Shown: positions 56,194-64,000 of the stretch, one piece after another
Layout of the letters: every line of letters begins with the position of its first letter
Numbering within the stretch: position 1 is the stretch's first letter
Source: Austwickia chelonae
Lineage (GTDB): Bacteria > Actinomycetota > Actinomycetes > Actinomycetales > Dermatophilaceae
DNA: 64,000 bases
Assembly: GCF_003391095.1 (NCBI RefSeq)
Contig: NZ_CP031447.1
Span: forward strand, 3,410,001 to 3,474,000
Reading direction: 5' to 3'
The notes under the pieces: model-generated
What the model saw: the letters and a program-made list of their open reading frames with translations, nothing else
What the model was told of the DNA's origin: nothing
Database searches by the model: none
Translations under genes and position numbers: made by a program

Positions 56194-57672
56194 TCACCCT
56201 GCACTCTTGGCCTGGCTCTGCCCGGCAGCTACCGGCTCGGCCTGCTGTTTCGGGGCTTCTTCGGCTGCGGCCTCGAGGGTCGCCGCCGGCGCGGGTGTGA
56301 CGGCGTCGACGCTGTTCTTGGGGGTCTCCCCGCCGATCACCATGTCGCCCTTGGGGGCGTCGTAGACCGCACGGTCGAGGATGCCTTCCCGGGAGGCGAC
56401 GACGACGGGGATCAACGCTTGCCCGGCGACATTGGTGGCGGTACGCATCATGTCGAGGATCGGGTCGATGGCCAGCAGCAGCCCTGCACCGGCCAACGGC
56501 AGGCCCAGCGTCGACAGGGTCAACGTCAGCATGACGATGGCTCCGGTCAGCCCGGCGGTCGCGGCGGAGCCGACCACGGACACCAGCACGATCAGGGCCA
56601 GTTGCGGGATCGTCAGGTCCATTCCGAAGACCTCGGCGACGAAGATCGCTGCCAAGGCCGGGTAGATGGCGGCGCATCCGTCCATTTTCGAGGTCGCACC
56701 GAAGGGCACCGCGAAGGCGGCGTAGTCCTTGGGGACGCCGAGGCGGTCGATGGTGACTTCCTGGGTCAGGGGCATGGTGCCGACCGACGACCGGGAGACG
56801 AAGCCGAGCTGGATCGCCGGCCAGGCGCCCGCGTAGAACTTGCGCGGGCTGAGCCGTCCGGAGAAGAAGAGCACCGTCGGGTAGAGCACCAGCAGGACGA
56901 GGAGGCATCCGACGTAGACGTCGATCGCGAAGGTCGCCAGCGGGGCGAGGAGGTCCCAGCCGTAGGTGGCGACGGCTTTGCCGATGAGCCCGAGGGTGCC
57001 GATCGGGGCGAGGAGGATGACCCACCACAGCGCCTTCTGGGTGATCTCGAGCACGGAGTCGGTGAGTTTCAGGAAGGGTTCGGCCTTGTCGCCGATCTGG
57101 ACGGCGGCCATACCGACGACCACACCGAGGAAGACGATCTGCAGAACGTTGCCCTGGACGAAGGCACCGACGGGGTTGGTGGGGACGATCCCGGCGAGGA
57201 AGTCGGTCCAGCCGCCGCCTTTCGACGGGGCTTTCGCGGTGCCCAGGTCGAGGGTGACTCCGCGGCCGGGGTGGGTGAGCAGTCCGAGGGCGACGCCGAT
57301 GAGGGAGGCGGCCAGGCCGGTGATGGCGAACCAAAGCAGGGTCTGTCCGGCGAGGCGGGCCGCATTGGTGACTCCGCGCAGGTGGGCGATGCTGCTGACC
57401 ACGGCGGTGAACACCAGCGGTGGCACGGCGAGTTTGAGCAGTTGCACGAAGAGTGATCCGATGACGCCCAGTGAGTTCGCGAGCCAGTCGAGGTTCGCTG
57501 CGCGCGCGAGGTAGCCCAGGCCGATACCGGCGGCGAGTGCGAGGAGTACCTGGGTGGTGTAGGAGATGCGGGGCCCACGCCGACGTGGTGGTGTGTCGGC
57601 TGGTGGGCTCGTGTCCGCGGCGGCGGGCGTGGGTGTTTTCTCAGGCGATGCGGACGCCGATGTGCTCGTCAT
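56194..57672 (-). CDS. Dicarboxylate/amino acid:cation symporter (DAACS family)
   Basis: The 492-residue carrier has a 35-residue polar N-terminus and about eight membrane helices plus two re-entrant loops. Landmarks include FVQLLKLAVPPLVFTAVVSS, the serine-rich SRSSVGTMPLTQEV (hairpin 1), PFGATSKMDGCAAIYPALAA and PILDMMRTATNVAGQALIPV, the conserved substrate and sodium site of DctA/GltP carriers. It imports glutamate, aspartate or C4-dicarboxylates with sodium or protons. GAGGAAA precedes the ATG at 57672. The last 70 residues form an Ala/Pro/Glu-rich tail. Confidence 0.9.
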   Translation of the reverse strand: MTSTSASASPEKTPTPAAADTSPPADTPPRRRGPRISYTTQVLLALAAGIGLGYLARAANLDWLANSLGVIGSLFVQLLKLAVPPLVFTAVVSSIAHLRGVTNAARLAGQTLLWFAITGLAASLIGVALGLLTHPGRGVTLDLGTAKAPSKGGGWTDFLAGIVPTNPVGAFVQGNVLQIVFLGVVVGMAAVQIGDKAEPFLKLTDSVLEITQKALWWVILLAPIGTLGLIGKAVATYGWDLLAPLATFAIDVYVGCLLVLLVLYPTVLFFSGRLSPRKFYAGAWPAIQLGFVSRSSVGTMPLTQEVTIDRLGVPKDYAAFAVPFGATSKMDGCAAIYPALAAIFVAEVFGMDLTIPQLALIVLVSVVGSAATAGLTGAIVMLTLTLSTLGLPLAGAGLLLAIDPILDMMRTATNVAGQALIPVVVASREGILDRAVYDAPKGDMVIGGETPKNSVDAVTPAPAATLEAAAEEAPKQQAEPVAAGQSQAKSAG

Positions 57673-57799
57673 GCTGTTTCCTCTGCTGGCAGGTCTCAAG
57701 TTGTCGACCGCCGGGCGGAAGCACCGTGTGGTGCCGGCGCGAGGCGGGTGGTCAGCCTCGACAGACACACGTGGCCTGCATGCACAGGTCCACGTATCG

Positions 57800-57843
57800 A
57801 CGTTCGGTGAGATGCCAGATATTGCCCACGTTTCACCGAACGT
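57800..57843. repeat. Inverted repeat upstream of the symporter gene
   Basis: ACGTTCGGTGA (57800-57810) pairs exactly with TCACCGAACGT (57833-57843) across 22 bases. Beyond the perfect arms the symmetry continues imperfectly with ACGTAT on the left and ACGTATTC on the right. It lies in the control region between the symporter and the HTH gene and could be a double operator. Confidence 0.55.
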
Positions 57844-57948
57844 GCGACGTATTCATTTTATTCCTCCCTTCTTCGACTTCGTCGGTGGCACCCGGAAACA
57901 CGCTGTGGGACAGTCTTCGCCGCCGGTCATTCCATATGCGGGCAGATT

Positions 57949-58377
57949 TTGCCGCTGCGATGGTTCTCAGAGGAAAGCGGAGCAGCGAGAGCCCACGCCG
58001 CACCTACACCCGAATCGACGCACGAGAGGTGGCCACTGAGGTTGGACGCAGTACGCCTCCTCGTCTCCAGGAGGACCGTTACCGTTGGGCCCCGCCCTGC
58101 CACACTCACGACAACTGCCGCCGCCCATGCACTCGGAGTCTCCCGACCCACACTGATGAAGATGATCCGCAACGGAGAGAGCTCTGCCCATAAAGTTGGA
58201 ACGCATACTCGCCTGAAGACAGAGGAAGTCGACGCAGTCCTCGATCGTCGCCGAAATGCCCAGCGCGCAGCTTTCGACGCCTTGCGGGACCTCGAAGAGA
58301 GCGACGAAAAATCAACGAGGCCTTCTACCTTCAGATGGCATAGGGGATTCCCTCCCCGAGGCCCTAGAGCGAGCTGA
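57949..58377 (+). CDS. Excisionase-type helix-turn-helix protein (orphan antitoxin-like)
   Basis: The central part (LTTTAAAHALGVSRPTLMKM, then HKVGTHTRLKTEEVDAVLDR and NAQRAAFDALRDLEE) is the MerR/excisionase-type HTH typical of antitoxins that precede PIN-domain toxins. Here the following sequence has no PIN domain; instead the frame runs 20 basic, unrelated residues and ends. No ATG or GTG start fits: only a TTG at 57949 opens the frame, so the N-terminus is uncertain and the gene may be a decaying remnant. It is less GC-rich than its neighbours. It lies between the symporter and oleate hydratase genes. Confidence 0.5.
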   Translation: MPLRWFSEESGAARAHAAPTPESTHERWPLRLDAVRLLVSRRTVTVGPRPATLTTTAAAHALGVSRPTLMKMIRNGESSAHKVGTHTRLKTEEVDAVLDRRRNAQRAAFDALRDLEESDEKSTRPSTFRWHRGFPPRGPRAS

Positions 58378-58441
58378 GCTTCCTCAGTTCGCGGCCTGCG
58401 TCAAGCAGCACCTCCGCTTCATCGCGCTCCGTGGCTGACGT

Positions 58442-58472
58442 CGGCTCCTGGGCTGGCCTGGCCCAGGAGCCG
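58442..58472 (-). terminator. Hairpin terminator of the oleate hydratase gene
   Basis: CGGCTCCTGGGC (58442-58453) and GCCCAGGAGCCG (58461-58472) form a perfect 12-bp stem with a seven-base loop, 42 bp beyond the oleate hydratase stop on the minus strand. Confidence 0.7.
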
Positions 58473-58513
58473 ATGTCGGTCGTTCATGTCCGATGTGCGA
58501 CGCAGGACAGTGC

Positions 58514-60280
58514 TCAGATGACACCCGTGGAGCGCAGGAGTCCGCCGATGATGGTGCGGTCGAGTCGTTTCATGATGAAGCCGGGCACTTTCAGCTTCTT
58601 GCCGTCACGCATCCGTGCGGTGGCGTTGAGCAGGTCGCGGATGTCGTACACGCTGCCCCACACCTCGGGCACGCCACGGTCGACGTCCAGCAGGGTGTAG
58701 ACGGCTTCCATGCCGGTGCGCACCGAGTACTCGGTAGTGAAGATGGTGTCGCGGGTGGTTTCGGCGAACTGGCCGAGGAAGGCGAAGTTGACGCAGCCGT
58801 CGGGCACCACGTTCGGGCGGTCACCGGCTCGCCGGGGCATGAAGAAGGAGGTGATGAAGGGCATCATGCAGGGCATGCAGATCGCGGAGTTCGCCGCGAG
58901 GTCGTCGATCTGTTCTACGGGGACGCCCAGGTGGTACAGCCATTCCTGGGTGATCTCCTCACCGGTGCAGTCGCGCATCGGCTTCTTCACGTAGTCGCCG
59001 GGGCGGTCGGTGAAGAGGCTGTAGATCCAGACGACGATCTTGTCGCCGGGCTGGGCGGCGAAGTGCGGCTGGCGGTTGATGGTCCAGGAGAGCATCCAGG
59101 AGGAGTCGCGGACGCTGACGATGCCGCCGGTGGTGACGCGTCCGGCGAGGGGGTCGCGGCGGCAGATCTTCTCCAGGTAGGGGCGGATCCGGTCGTCGAG
59201 GGTGGTGAGGCTGGCCGATTCCCAGTTGGTCAGGTGGGTTTCGTTGCAGTACTTCTCGGGGTTGCCGAAGCTCTGGTCCTGGCGGGCGATATTGCGCCAC
59301 AGCTGCCAGGTGCCGCCGGGGCGGACCTCGGGGTCGAGGGTGGCCGGGGTGTGGTGGTCGCCCCAGTTGGAGTTCTCGACGCAGGAGCCGTTGGTGACGA
59401 AGACGAGGTCGTCGGCGGTGAGGTCGACGCCTCCGGTTTCACCGTCGCGGATCCATTCGATCCGTTCGGCCACCTTGGTGGTGCCGGTGCCGCCGGGGGC
59501 GGGCGCGGTCAGGGCGAAGCGGACGTCGGTGACCTTGGTGTCGTACTGGAAGACGACGCCTTGGTCCTTCAGCCAGGTGACCAGCGGGAGGATCAGCGAT
59601 TCGTACTGGTTGTACTTGGTGAACTTCAGGGCCGAGAAGTCGGGCAGGCCGCCGATGTGATGGATGAAACGCTGCAGGTAGAGCTTCATCTCCAGGGCGC
59701 TGTGCCAGTCCTCGAAGGCGAACATGGTGCGCCAGTAGAGCCAGAAGTTGGATTCGAAGAAGTCTTTGCCGAGGACGTCGGTGATCTTCTTGTCGTAGAG
59801 GTCTTCGTTGCGGGTGAAGAAGAGCTTCATGAGGTCTTTCTGGGCCCGCATGGTGAGGGTGAACTCACCGTTGGTCTCCCCGTCCTGTCCTCGGTTCTTG
59901 GTGGCTCGCATCAGCGAGTAGTTGGGGTCGTCCTTGTTGAGCCAGTAGAACTCGTCGAGGACGGAGGCGTCGGGGATCTCCAGGGAGGGGATGGACCGGT
60001 AGAGGTCCCAGAGGCATTCGAAGTGGTTCTCCATCTCGCGTCCGCCGCGGATGAGGAAGCCCTTTTCGGGGTCGACGATGCCGTCGCAGGCGCCGCCGGA
60101 GAGGGGTGAGGCTTCGAGGATGGTGATCCGTTCGGGTTTCATCTGGGCGTCGCGGACGAGGAAGGCCGCAGCGGCGAGGGAGGCGAGTCCTGCGCCGACG
60201 AGATAGGCGGATTTCTCGTCGACTCCCTGTGGCTTGCGGGGTCGTGCGAAGGCTTCGTAGTTGCCACTGCTGTAGTACAC
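58514..60280 (-). CDS. ohyA: Oleate hydratase
   Basis: The 588-residue FAD protein belongs to the oleate hydratase (MCRA) family, which adds water to the cis double bond of unsaturated fatty acids. Landmarks: AYLVGAGLASLAAAAFLVRD for FAD binding, ILEASPLSGGACDG, GGREMENHFECLWDLYRSIP, YNQYESLILPLVTWLKDQGV, and late VYTLLDVDRGVPEVWGSVYD. In hosts it detoxifies antimicrobial unsaturated fatty acids and can add to virulence. I start at the GTG at 60280 (VYYSSGNYEAF), with AAGGA eight bases upstream, matching the family start; the frame is open to 60328. A TetR gene diverges from it, with two operator-like sites between. Confidence 0.95.
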   Translation of the reverse strand: MYYSSGNYEAFARPRKPQGVDEKSAYLVGAGLASLAAAAFLVRDAQMKPERITILEASPLSGGACDGIVDPEKGFLIRGGREMENHFECLWDLYRSIPSLEIPDASVLDEFYWLNKDDPNYSLMRATKNRGQDGETNGEFTLTMRAQKDLMKLFFTRNEDLYDKKITDVLGKDFFESNFWLYWRTMFAFEDWHSALEMKLYLQRFIHHIGGLPDFSALKFTKYNQYESLILPLVTWLKDQGVVFQYDTKVTDVRFALTAPAPGGTGTTKVAERIEWIRDGETGGVDLTADDLVFVTNGSCVENSNWGDHHTPATLDPEVRPGGTWQLWRNIARQDQSFGNPEKYCNETHLTNWESASLTTLDDRIRPYLEKICRRDPLAGRVTTGGIVSVRDSSWMLSWTINRQPHFAAQPGDKIVVWIYSLFTDRPGDYVKKPMRDCTGEEITQEWLYHLGVPVEQIDDLAANSAICMPCMMPFITSFFMPRRAGDRPNVVPDGCVNFAFLGQFAETTRDTIFTTEYSVRTGMEAVYTLLDVDRGVPEVWGSVYDIRDLLNATARMRDGKKLKVPGFIMKRLDRTIIGGLLRSTGVI

Positions 60281-60330
60281 CGTGCGTCCTTCCGATGGTT
60301 CTGTCCGACAGGGCGGCAACACGACCACCC

Positions 60331-60352
60331 AAAAAGGAGCGTACTCCGTTTT
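60331..60352. promoter_or_regulatory. Operator-like palindrome 1 between ohyA and tetR
   Basis: The site consists of AAAA, one base, GGAG, the spacer CGTA, CTCC, one base and TTTT, a 22-bp palindrome. It lies 50 bp upstream of the ohyA start. A related site is at 60407. Confidence 0.6.
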
Positions 60353-60406
60353 AAGCAGCTACTGTCGCGCTGTAGCGAAGTTCACACAGGACAGGCCGAC
60401 CTTGTG

Positions 60407-60424
60407 AAAACGGAGTAATCTCTC
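60407..60424. promoter_or_regulatory. Operator-like site 2 between ohyA and tetR
   Basis: AAAACGGAGTAATCTCTC shares the AAAANGGAG half and the four-base spacer with site 1 and has a weaker right half. TACTCCGTTTT in site 1 is the exact reverse complement of AAAACGGAGTA here. It lies about 50 bp before the TetR gene start, so one repressor could control both genes. Confidence 0.55.
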
Positions 60425-60476
60425 ATAAGGACGCATTTCATCTTTATCGGGAAACACCCGTACCGAGAAGGGACCT

Positions 60477-61100
60477 ATGACAGCCACCCAGGACGAAGGG
60501 CGCCGCGCCCGCAACAAACGACTCAAGTCGGAAGCGATCCTCCACGCCGCCGAAGAACTCTTCCGACTCAAGGGGTACAACGCCGTCACCACCCAGGAGA
60601 TCGCTCAACGCGCCGATGTCTCCAATGGCACCTTCTTCCGGCACGCCCGGTCGAAAGCCGACCTGCTCGTCACCGTGATGAACTCCAGACTCCGACTCGG
60701 CCACGAGCGAGGCCTGCACATGGCCGGACAAGGCGCAGGCGCCGTCGAATCCGTGGTTGCCCTGCTCACCCCGCTCGCCGAAACCGGGATGGCCCACCCC
60801 GAGGTCGTCGTCGCCTATCAGCGCGAGTTGCTGTTCACCGTCGACCCACGACGTGACGCCGATCTGGCCACCGTCGAACAGCTCGAGAGCGCCATCCGCG
60901 AGATCCTTGCCATCACCCACCCCGAGCACCCCGAGGAAACCCGCGCCTTCGCGGCCTACAGCATCTACGCCACCATGTACATGGACCTCGTCCGGGTCGG
61001 TGTCGGCCGTACACCCACCGACGACCTGCCCCGGCAGCTACGAGTCACCATTCGCACCCTGCTGCGAGGGCTGCTCCCGGACGATCCGCTCAGGACATGA
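60477..61100 (+). CDS. TetR family transcriptional regulator
   Basis: The 207-residue protein has a TetR helix-turn-helix in the first 60 residues (ILHAAEELFRLKGYNAVTTQ, then IAQRADVSNGTFFRHARSKA) and an all-helical ligand domain after that. GAAGGGA precedes the ATG. It diverges from oleate hydratase, and the two matching palindromes between them suggest that it represses ohyA and itself until an unsaturated fatty acid or acyl-CoA is bound; the ligand is inferred from context. Its end overlaps the end of the convergent sugar kinase gene by 11 bases. Confidence 0.92.
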   Translation: MTATQDEGRRARNKRLKSEAILHAAEELFRLKGYNAVTTQEIAQRADVSNGTFFRHARSKADLLVTVMNSRLRLGHERGLHMAGQGAGAVESVVALLTPLAETGMAHPEVVVAYQRELLFTVDPRRDADLATVEQLESAIREILAITHPEHPEETRAFAAYSIYATMYMDLVRVGVGRTPTDDLPRQLRVTIRTLLRGLLPDDPLRT

Positions 61101-62064
61101 CCGTCCGGCGATAACGCGCACCGACCCTCACCGCACACCCACGAGCGGCGAAGGACCGCAGCGAGTCCAAGGCGTTCTCCACCACCCGCACGTCTGCGGC
61201 GCCCCCCGATGCCCGCGCGCAGGCATCCAGCACCAGGCGTTGGTACGGCAGACAGCCACTGACCAGCCCGCCGCAGATCACCCAGGTCGCCGAGGCCGGA
61301 GAACCCAGGTTCCGAGCGGCCGCGGCGAAGGACTCCTCCACCTGGTCCACCACGGCAATCATGATCCGGCCCGCGACGGCGTCGTCGTCCTCCGTCCAGG
61401 CCTGGGTCACGGCCCGCGCCAAAGGAGCGAGCAACTGCTTCGGACGGGAGTCCTGACCTGCCTCCCGAGCCAACCGCAATGCCCCCGCGTCATCCAGTCC
61501 TGCCCGAGCGGTGATGCTCGTCCTCTCCCCCCGACCGTCGGCCGCCCGCACCATCGCCACCAGCCCTCGCCGTCCGACATCGACGGCGGCGCCGTCGTCG
61601 CTGGCAACCCACTCGACGCCACCGACCCTGGCCACGACGTCCTGGGAATCACGTGACCAATAGGCGCTGCCCGTACCGATGATCGCGGCCACCGATTCTG
61701 TCCCTGGCTCCTCGGCGAACAGCAGCGGGAGGATGTCGTTGAAGATGTGCACCCGTCCGAGGTAGTGACGCTCCCGCACGGCACCGGCGAACATCTCAGC
61801 AAGGAGGTCCGCGGTCGGGTCATCGAATCCGGCAGTGGCTACATAGGTTTCGATGGGGTCGGTGACCCGGTCCGCGATATGCCCGATGAGTTCGCCGTAG
61901 ATCCGACGTGCCTCGTCGGGTGTGGTCGTCGCGGTATTGGCGCTGCCGAGGGTCTCGGTGGCGAGAAGCTCATCACCACGCCAGAGTTCGAGCCTGGTAT
62001 GGGTACCTCCGCAGTCGGCGACGGCATATACCGCAGCCCCGTCCACGCTGTCGGGGAGTGACAT
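61090..62064 (-). CDS. N-acetylglucosamine kinase-like (BadF/BadG ATPase family) protein
   Basis: The 324-residue protein belongs to the ASKHA fold. It shows the phosphate-1 motif VADCGGTHTRLELW, a central VHIFNDILPLL with a catalytic Asp, VAAIIGTGSAYWSR (phosphate-2), EWVASDDGAAVDVGRRGL and the adenosine motif VICGGLVSGC. Members phosphorylate N-acetylglucosamine and related amino sugars, often in cell-wall recycling. AGGAGG precedes the ATG at 62064. The gene is alone and converges with the TetR gene. Confidence 0.82.
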   Translation of the reverse strand: MSLPDSVDGAAVYAVADCGGTHTRLELWRGDELLATETLGSANTATTTPDEARRIYGELIGHIADRVTDPIETYVATAGFDDPTADLLAEMFAGAVRERHYLGRVHIFNDILPLLFAEEPGTESVAAIIGTGSAYWSRDSQDVVARVGGVEWVASDDGAAVDVGRRGLVAMVRAADGRGERTSITARAGLDDAGALRLAREAGQDSRPKQLLAPLARAVTQAWTEDDDAVAGRIMIAVVDQVEESFAAAARNLGSPASATWVICGGLVSGCLPYQRLVLDACARASGGAADVRVVENALDSLRSFAARGCAVRVGARYRRTVMS

Positions 62065-62344
62065 GGATGACCTCCTGGTCCTCAAGAGCGCCCCGCAGTC
62101 TTCCGCCGCCGCGGTCGGGCGCATCACGCGTCCATCATGCGCCGCCAGGAAGTCTTCGGGCTCGTCCCTGCCAAAGATCAGAAAGAATCAATATCGTATG
62201 TGATCAACAGGCTCCCCGGGCCCGAGATACGACCATCCGGCGCAGGCCACCGCCACCCCGGCTATCGGCCGCGCGCGCCCACCACCAGGCTTCCCACGAT
62301 GAGGTCAGGGTGTAGGGCGCACCGTGAAATACACAGGAGGACCT

Positions 62345-63004
62345 ATGCGTCGCGCCGTTCTACCCCTCATCGCCGTCACCGCAGCGGTCCTGTCCGGTTG
62401 CGGCGGCCAGCAGAATTCCGCGGTCAGTGAGAGCAGACCCAGCTGGCAGAACTCAGCCGCAGGCCATGGCGCTGCGGGCCATGGAGCCGACTCCTCCGGC
62501 AACGACAAGGCACTGGCCGCCGGAGAGATCACGACCCCCGAAGGCAAGAAGGTCGGGACCGTGGAGATCAGCAAGGCCGAACACGGCATGACCGTCCAGG
62601 TGACCACACAGGGGCTACCTCCGGGCTTCCACGGGATGCACCTGCACGCGATCGGCAAGTGCGAGGCTCATTCCCACGACCCGAAAGACGCGCAGAAGAC
62701 GGGGCACAACCTGTCCTCCGGCGGTCACCTCGCCGCAGCAGGTCAGAGCCACCCCGACCACGACGGGGACCTGCCCGTCCTGTACGTCGGCAAGGACGGG
62801 CACGGCAAGATCAGCACGTTGACCGACCGGCTGAAGGAAGAACACCTGACCGCCGAGGCCGGGCTCAGCATGATCATCCACCACAACCCGGACAACTACG
62901 CGAACATCCCCAGCCGGTACGCCCCGAACGGCCCCGACGCCGAGACGAAGGCCGCCGGTGATTCCGGGGCCCGTATCGGCTGCGCCGTCCTGAAGAAGAA
63001 ATGA
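62345..63004 (+). CDS. sodC: Cu/Zn superoxide dismutase lipoprotein
   Basis: The 219-residue protein starts with a lipoprotein signal (AVLPLIAVTAAVLSGC), so it is anchored outside the membrane. A His/Gly/Ser-rich linker leads to the SodC domain with the copper ligands in GFHGMHLHAIGKCE, the GGHLAAAGQSHPDHDGDLP loop that brings zinc and copper ligands, and SMIIHHNPDNYANIPSRY. The closing GARIGCAVL provides the disulphide cysteine and conserved end. It removes superoxide at the cell surface, for example from host phagocytes. AGGAGG lies before the ATG at 62345. A strong terminator follows. Confidence 0.93.
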   Translation: MRRAVLPLIAVTAAVLSGCGGQQNSAVSESRPSWQNSAAGHGAAGHGADSSGNDKALAAGEITTPEGKKVGTVEISKAEHGMTVQVTTQGLPPGFHGMHLHAIGKCEAHSHDPKDAQKTGHNLSSGGHLAAAGQSHPDHDGDLPVLYVGKDGHGKISTLTDRLKEEHLTAEAGLSMIIHHNPDNYANIPSRYAPNGPDAETKAAGDSGARIGCAVLKKK

Positions 63005-63009
63005 GCACG

Positions 63010-63039
63010 ACGGGGCCGCGCCTGGCGGCGCGGCCCCGT
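63010..63039. terminator. Terminator between sodC and the convergent hydrolase gene
   Basis: ACGGGGCCGCGCC (63010-63022) and GGCGCGGCCCCGT (63027-63039) form a perfect 13-bp stem with a four-base loop directly after the sodC stop. It can serve both convergent genes. Confidence 0.75.
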
Positions 63040-63062
63040 GTTCTCCCACCCCGGGTCCGGGT

Positions 63063-63680
63063 TCAGCCGATGTTCTCCTGTTCGGCTGCGATGGTCGTCG
63101 AGTCGCCGTGTCCGGTGTGGACGACGGTGTGCTCGGGCAGGGTCAGGAGGCGTTCCCGGATGGATTCCAGGATCTGCGGTGCGGAGGAGAAGGATCGGCC
63201 GGTGGCTCCGGGTCCGCCGGAGAACAGGGTGTCCCCGGAGAAGAGCACGTCCAGGTCGGGCGCGTAGAAGCAGACGGCGCCGGGGGCGTGGCCCGGGGTG
63301 TGGATCGTGTGGAGGGTCACCCCGCCGACGGTGATGCGTTGACCATCGGTCAGGTCGGCGTCCCAGTTCCGGTCGGGGTGGGTGAGTTCCCACAGCGGCC
63401 GGTCGGCCGGGTGCAGCCAGATGGGCGCTCCGGTGCGTTCGCGTACTTCGGGGGCGACGCGGACGTGGTCGTCGTGGGCGTGGGTGCACACGATGGCCTT
63501 GAGTTCGCGGTCGCCGATCAGGTCGATGATCTGTGCAGCGTCATGGGGCGCGTCGAGGACGATGCATTCGCGGTCGTCGCCGATGACCCAGACGTTGTTG
63601 TCGACGTCGAAGGTCTCTCCGTCGAGGGTGAAGGTGCCTGAGGTGATACCGCGGGCGACAGGGATCTGGGGGCCTCTCAC
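63063..63680 (-). CDS. MBL-fold metallohydrolase linked to mycothiol-dependent formaldehyde detoxification
   Basis: The 205-residue protein has the metallo-beta-lactamase motif [16 protein letters not shown], then [27 protein letters not shown] and [10 protein letters not shown], which together supply the two-metal site of glyoxalase II-type hydrolases. The GTG start overlaps the stop of the mycothiol dehydrogenase gene by four bases. Such a coupled hydrolase probably splits the S-formylmycothiol made by the dehydrogenase, releasing formate and mycothiol; this is inferred from the gene pair. Confidence 0.9.
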   Translation of the reverse strand: MRGPQIPVARGITSGTFTLDGETFDVDNNVWVIGDDRECIVLDAPHDAAQIIDLIGDRELKAIVCTHAHDDHVRVAPEVRERTGAPIWLHPADRPLWELTHPDRNWDADLTDGQRITVGGVTLHTIHTPGHAPGAVCFYAPDLDVLFSGDTLFSGGPGATGRSFSSAPQILESIRERLLTLPEHTVVHTGHGDSTTIAAEQENIG

Positions 63681-64000
63681 CAGGTCACCACCGATCGCAG
63701 GACCTCACCGTGGTGCATCTTGGTGAAGGCTTGTTCGACCTGGTCGACGCCGATGGTCTCGGTGACGAAGGCGTCGAGGTCCAGTCGGCCTTGCTGGTAG
63801 AGGTCGATGAGCATCGGGAAGTCCCGTTCGGGCAGGCAGTCGCCGTACCAGCTGGATTTGAGGGATCCGCCGCGCCCGAAGAGGTCGATGAGGGGGATGT
63901 CGGGCAGGGACATGTCGGGGGTGGGCACCCCGACGAGGACGACGGTCCCGGCGAGGTCACGGGCGTAGAAGGCTTGTTTCCAGGTCTCCGGACGTCCGAC
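63677..64000 (-). CDS. mscR: S-(hydroxymethyl)mycothiol dehydrogenase, C-terminal part (runs off the window)
   Basis: The minus-strand frame is open from the right edge to a TGA at 63677, giving the last 107 or so residues: [20 protein letters not shown], a later [20 protein letters not shown] and the end [17 protein letters not shown]. These match the C-terminus of class III-like zinc alcohol dehydrogenases that oxidise the formaldehyde-mycothiol adduct. The N-terminal zinc-binding region lies outside the window. It heads an operon with the MBL hydrolase. Confidence 0.9.
   Translation of the reverse strand, partial: VGRPETWKQAFYARDLAGTVVLVGVPTPDMSLPDIPLIDLFGRGGSLKSSWYGDCLPERDFPMLIDLYQQGRLDLDAFVTETIGVDQVEQAFTKMHHGEVLRSVVTW

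Overview
The window comes from a high-GC Gram-positive actinobacterium. GC-rich codons dominate. Thiol detoxification is of the mycothiol type: a metallo-beta-lactamase hydrolase translationally coupled to an S-(hydroxymethyl)mycothiol dehydrogenase at the right edge. There is a perfect DtxR/IdeR iron box, a sortase-type LPxTG protein, and several candidate leaderless starts. The start of a methyl-accepting chemotaxis protein at the left edge suggests a motile organism. A motile, host-associated member of the Micrococcales (Dermatophilaceae-like) would fit, but that placement is inference only. No rRNA, tRNA, CRISPR array, transposase or integrase was seen.

Layout. 1-3000: chemoreceptor start, then an ABC ATPase with a large bacteriocin-export-like permease broken by a frameshift. 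3180-5671: dapA, a divergent LysR regulator and an SRPBCC protein. 5672-7869: an AT-richer islet with a small ORF and a tightly coupled AAA ATPase plus TOPRIM-like protein, the best candidate for an uncharacterised defence module. 7925-13257: a complete siderophore uptake operon (binding lipoprotein, two permeases, ATPase, Fes-like esterase) behind an iron box. 13368-19213: a membrane exo/endonuclease/phosphatase-family protein and two coupled surface proteins with actinobacterial surface-anchor repeats. 19600-25801: betB-betA-betT, choline uptake and oxidation to betaine, with an unusual 270-residue tail on BetB. 26163-28336: a YdbS/YdbT-like pair of PH-domain membrane proteins. 28418-33743: a degenerate GIY-YIG protein, an NCS1 permease fused to a DUF917 enzyme, a nucleoside hydrolase and a divergent LacI regulator. 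33841-41378: an acetyltransferase, small proteins, a DMT transporter, an alpha/beta hydrolase, a DUF418 protein and a two-component system.

41429-49863: a full potassium-stress operon (DUF4118 protein, kdpF, A, B, C, D, E). 50066-55363: a stand-alone adenylation-carrier-thioesterase enzyme, a secreted hydrolase bracketed by two copies of a 112-bp double-hairpin repeat, and metB. 55596-58377: an MT0933-antitoxin-like protein, a dicarboxylate symporter and an orphan excisionase-type HTH protein. 58514-62064: oleate hydratase, a divergent TetR regulator with two matching operator-like sites between them, and a sugar kinase. 62345-64000: Cu/Zn superoxide dismutase and the mycothiol-dependent formaldehyde module.

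Taken together, many genes serve stress and host adaptation: iron scavenging, osmoprotection by betaine and potassium, oxidative and fatty-acid stress, and surface display. The most interesting unexplained items are the AAA/TOPRIM pair, the repeated double-hairpin element, the BetB tail, the permease-DUF917 fusion and the A-T-TE synthetase.
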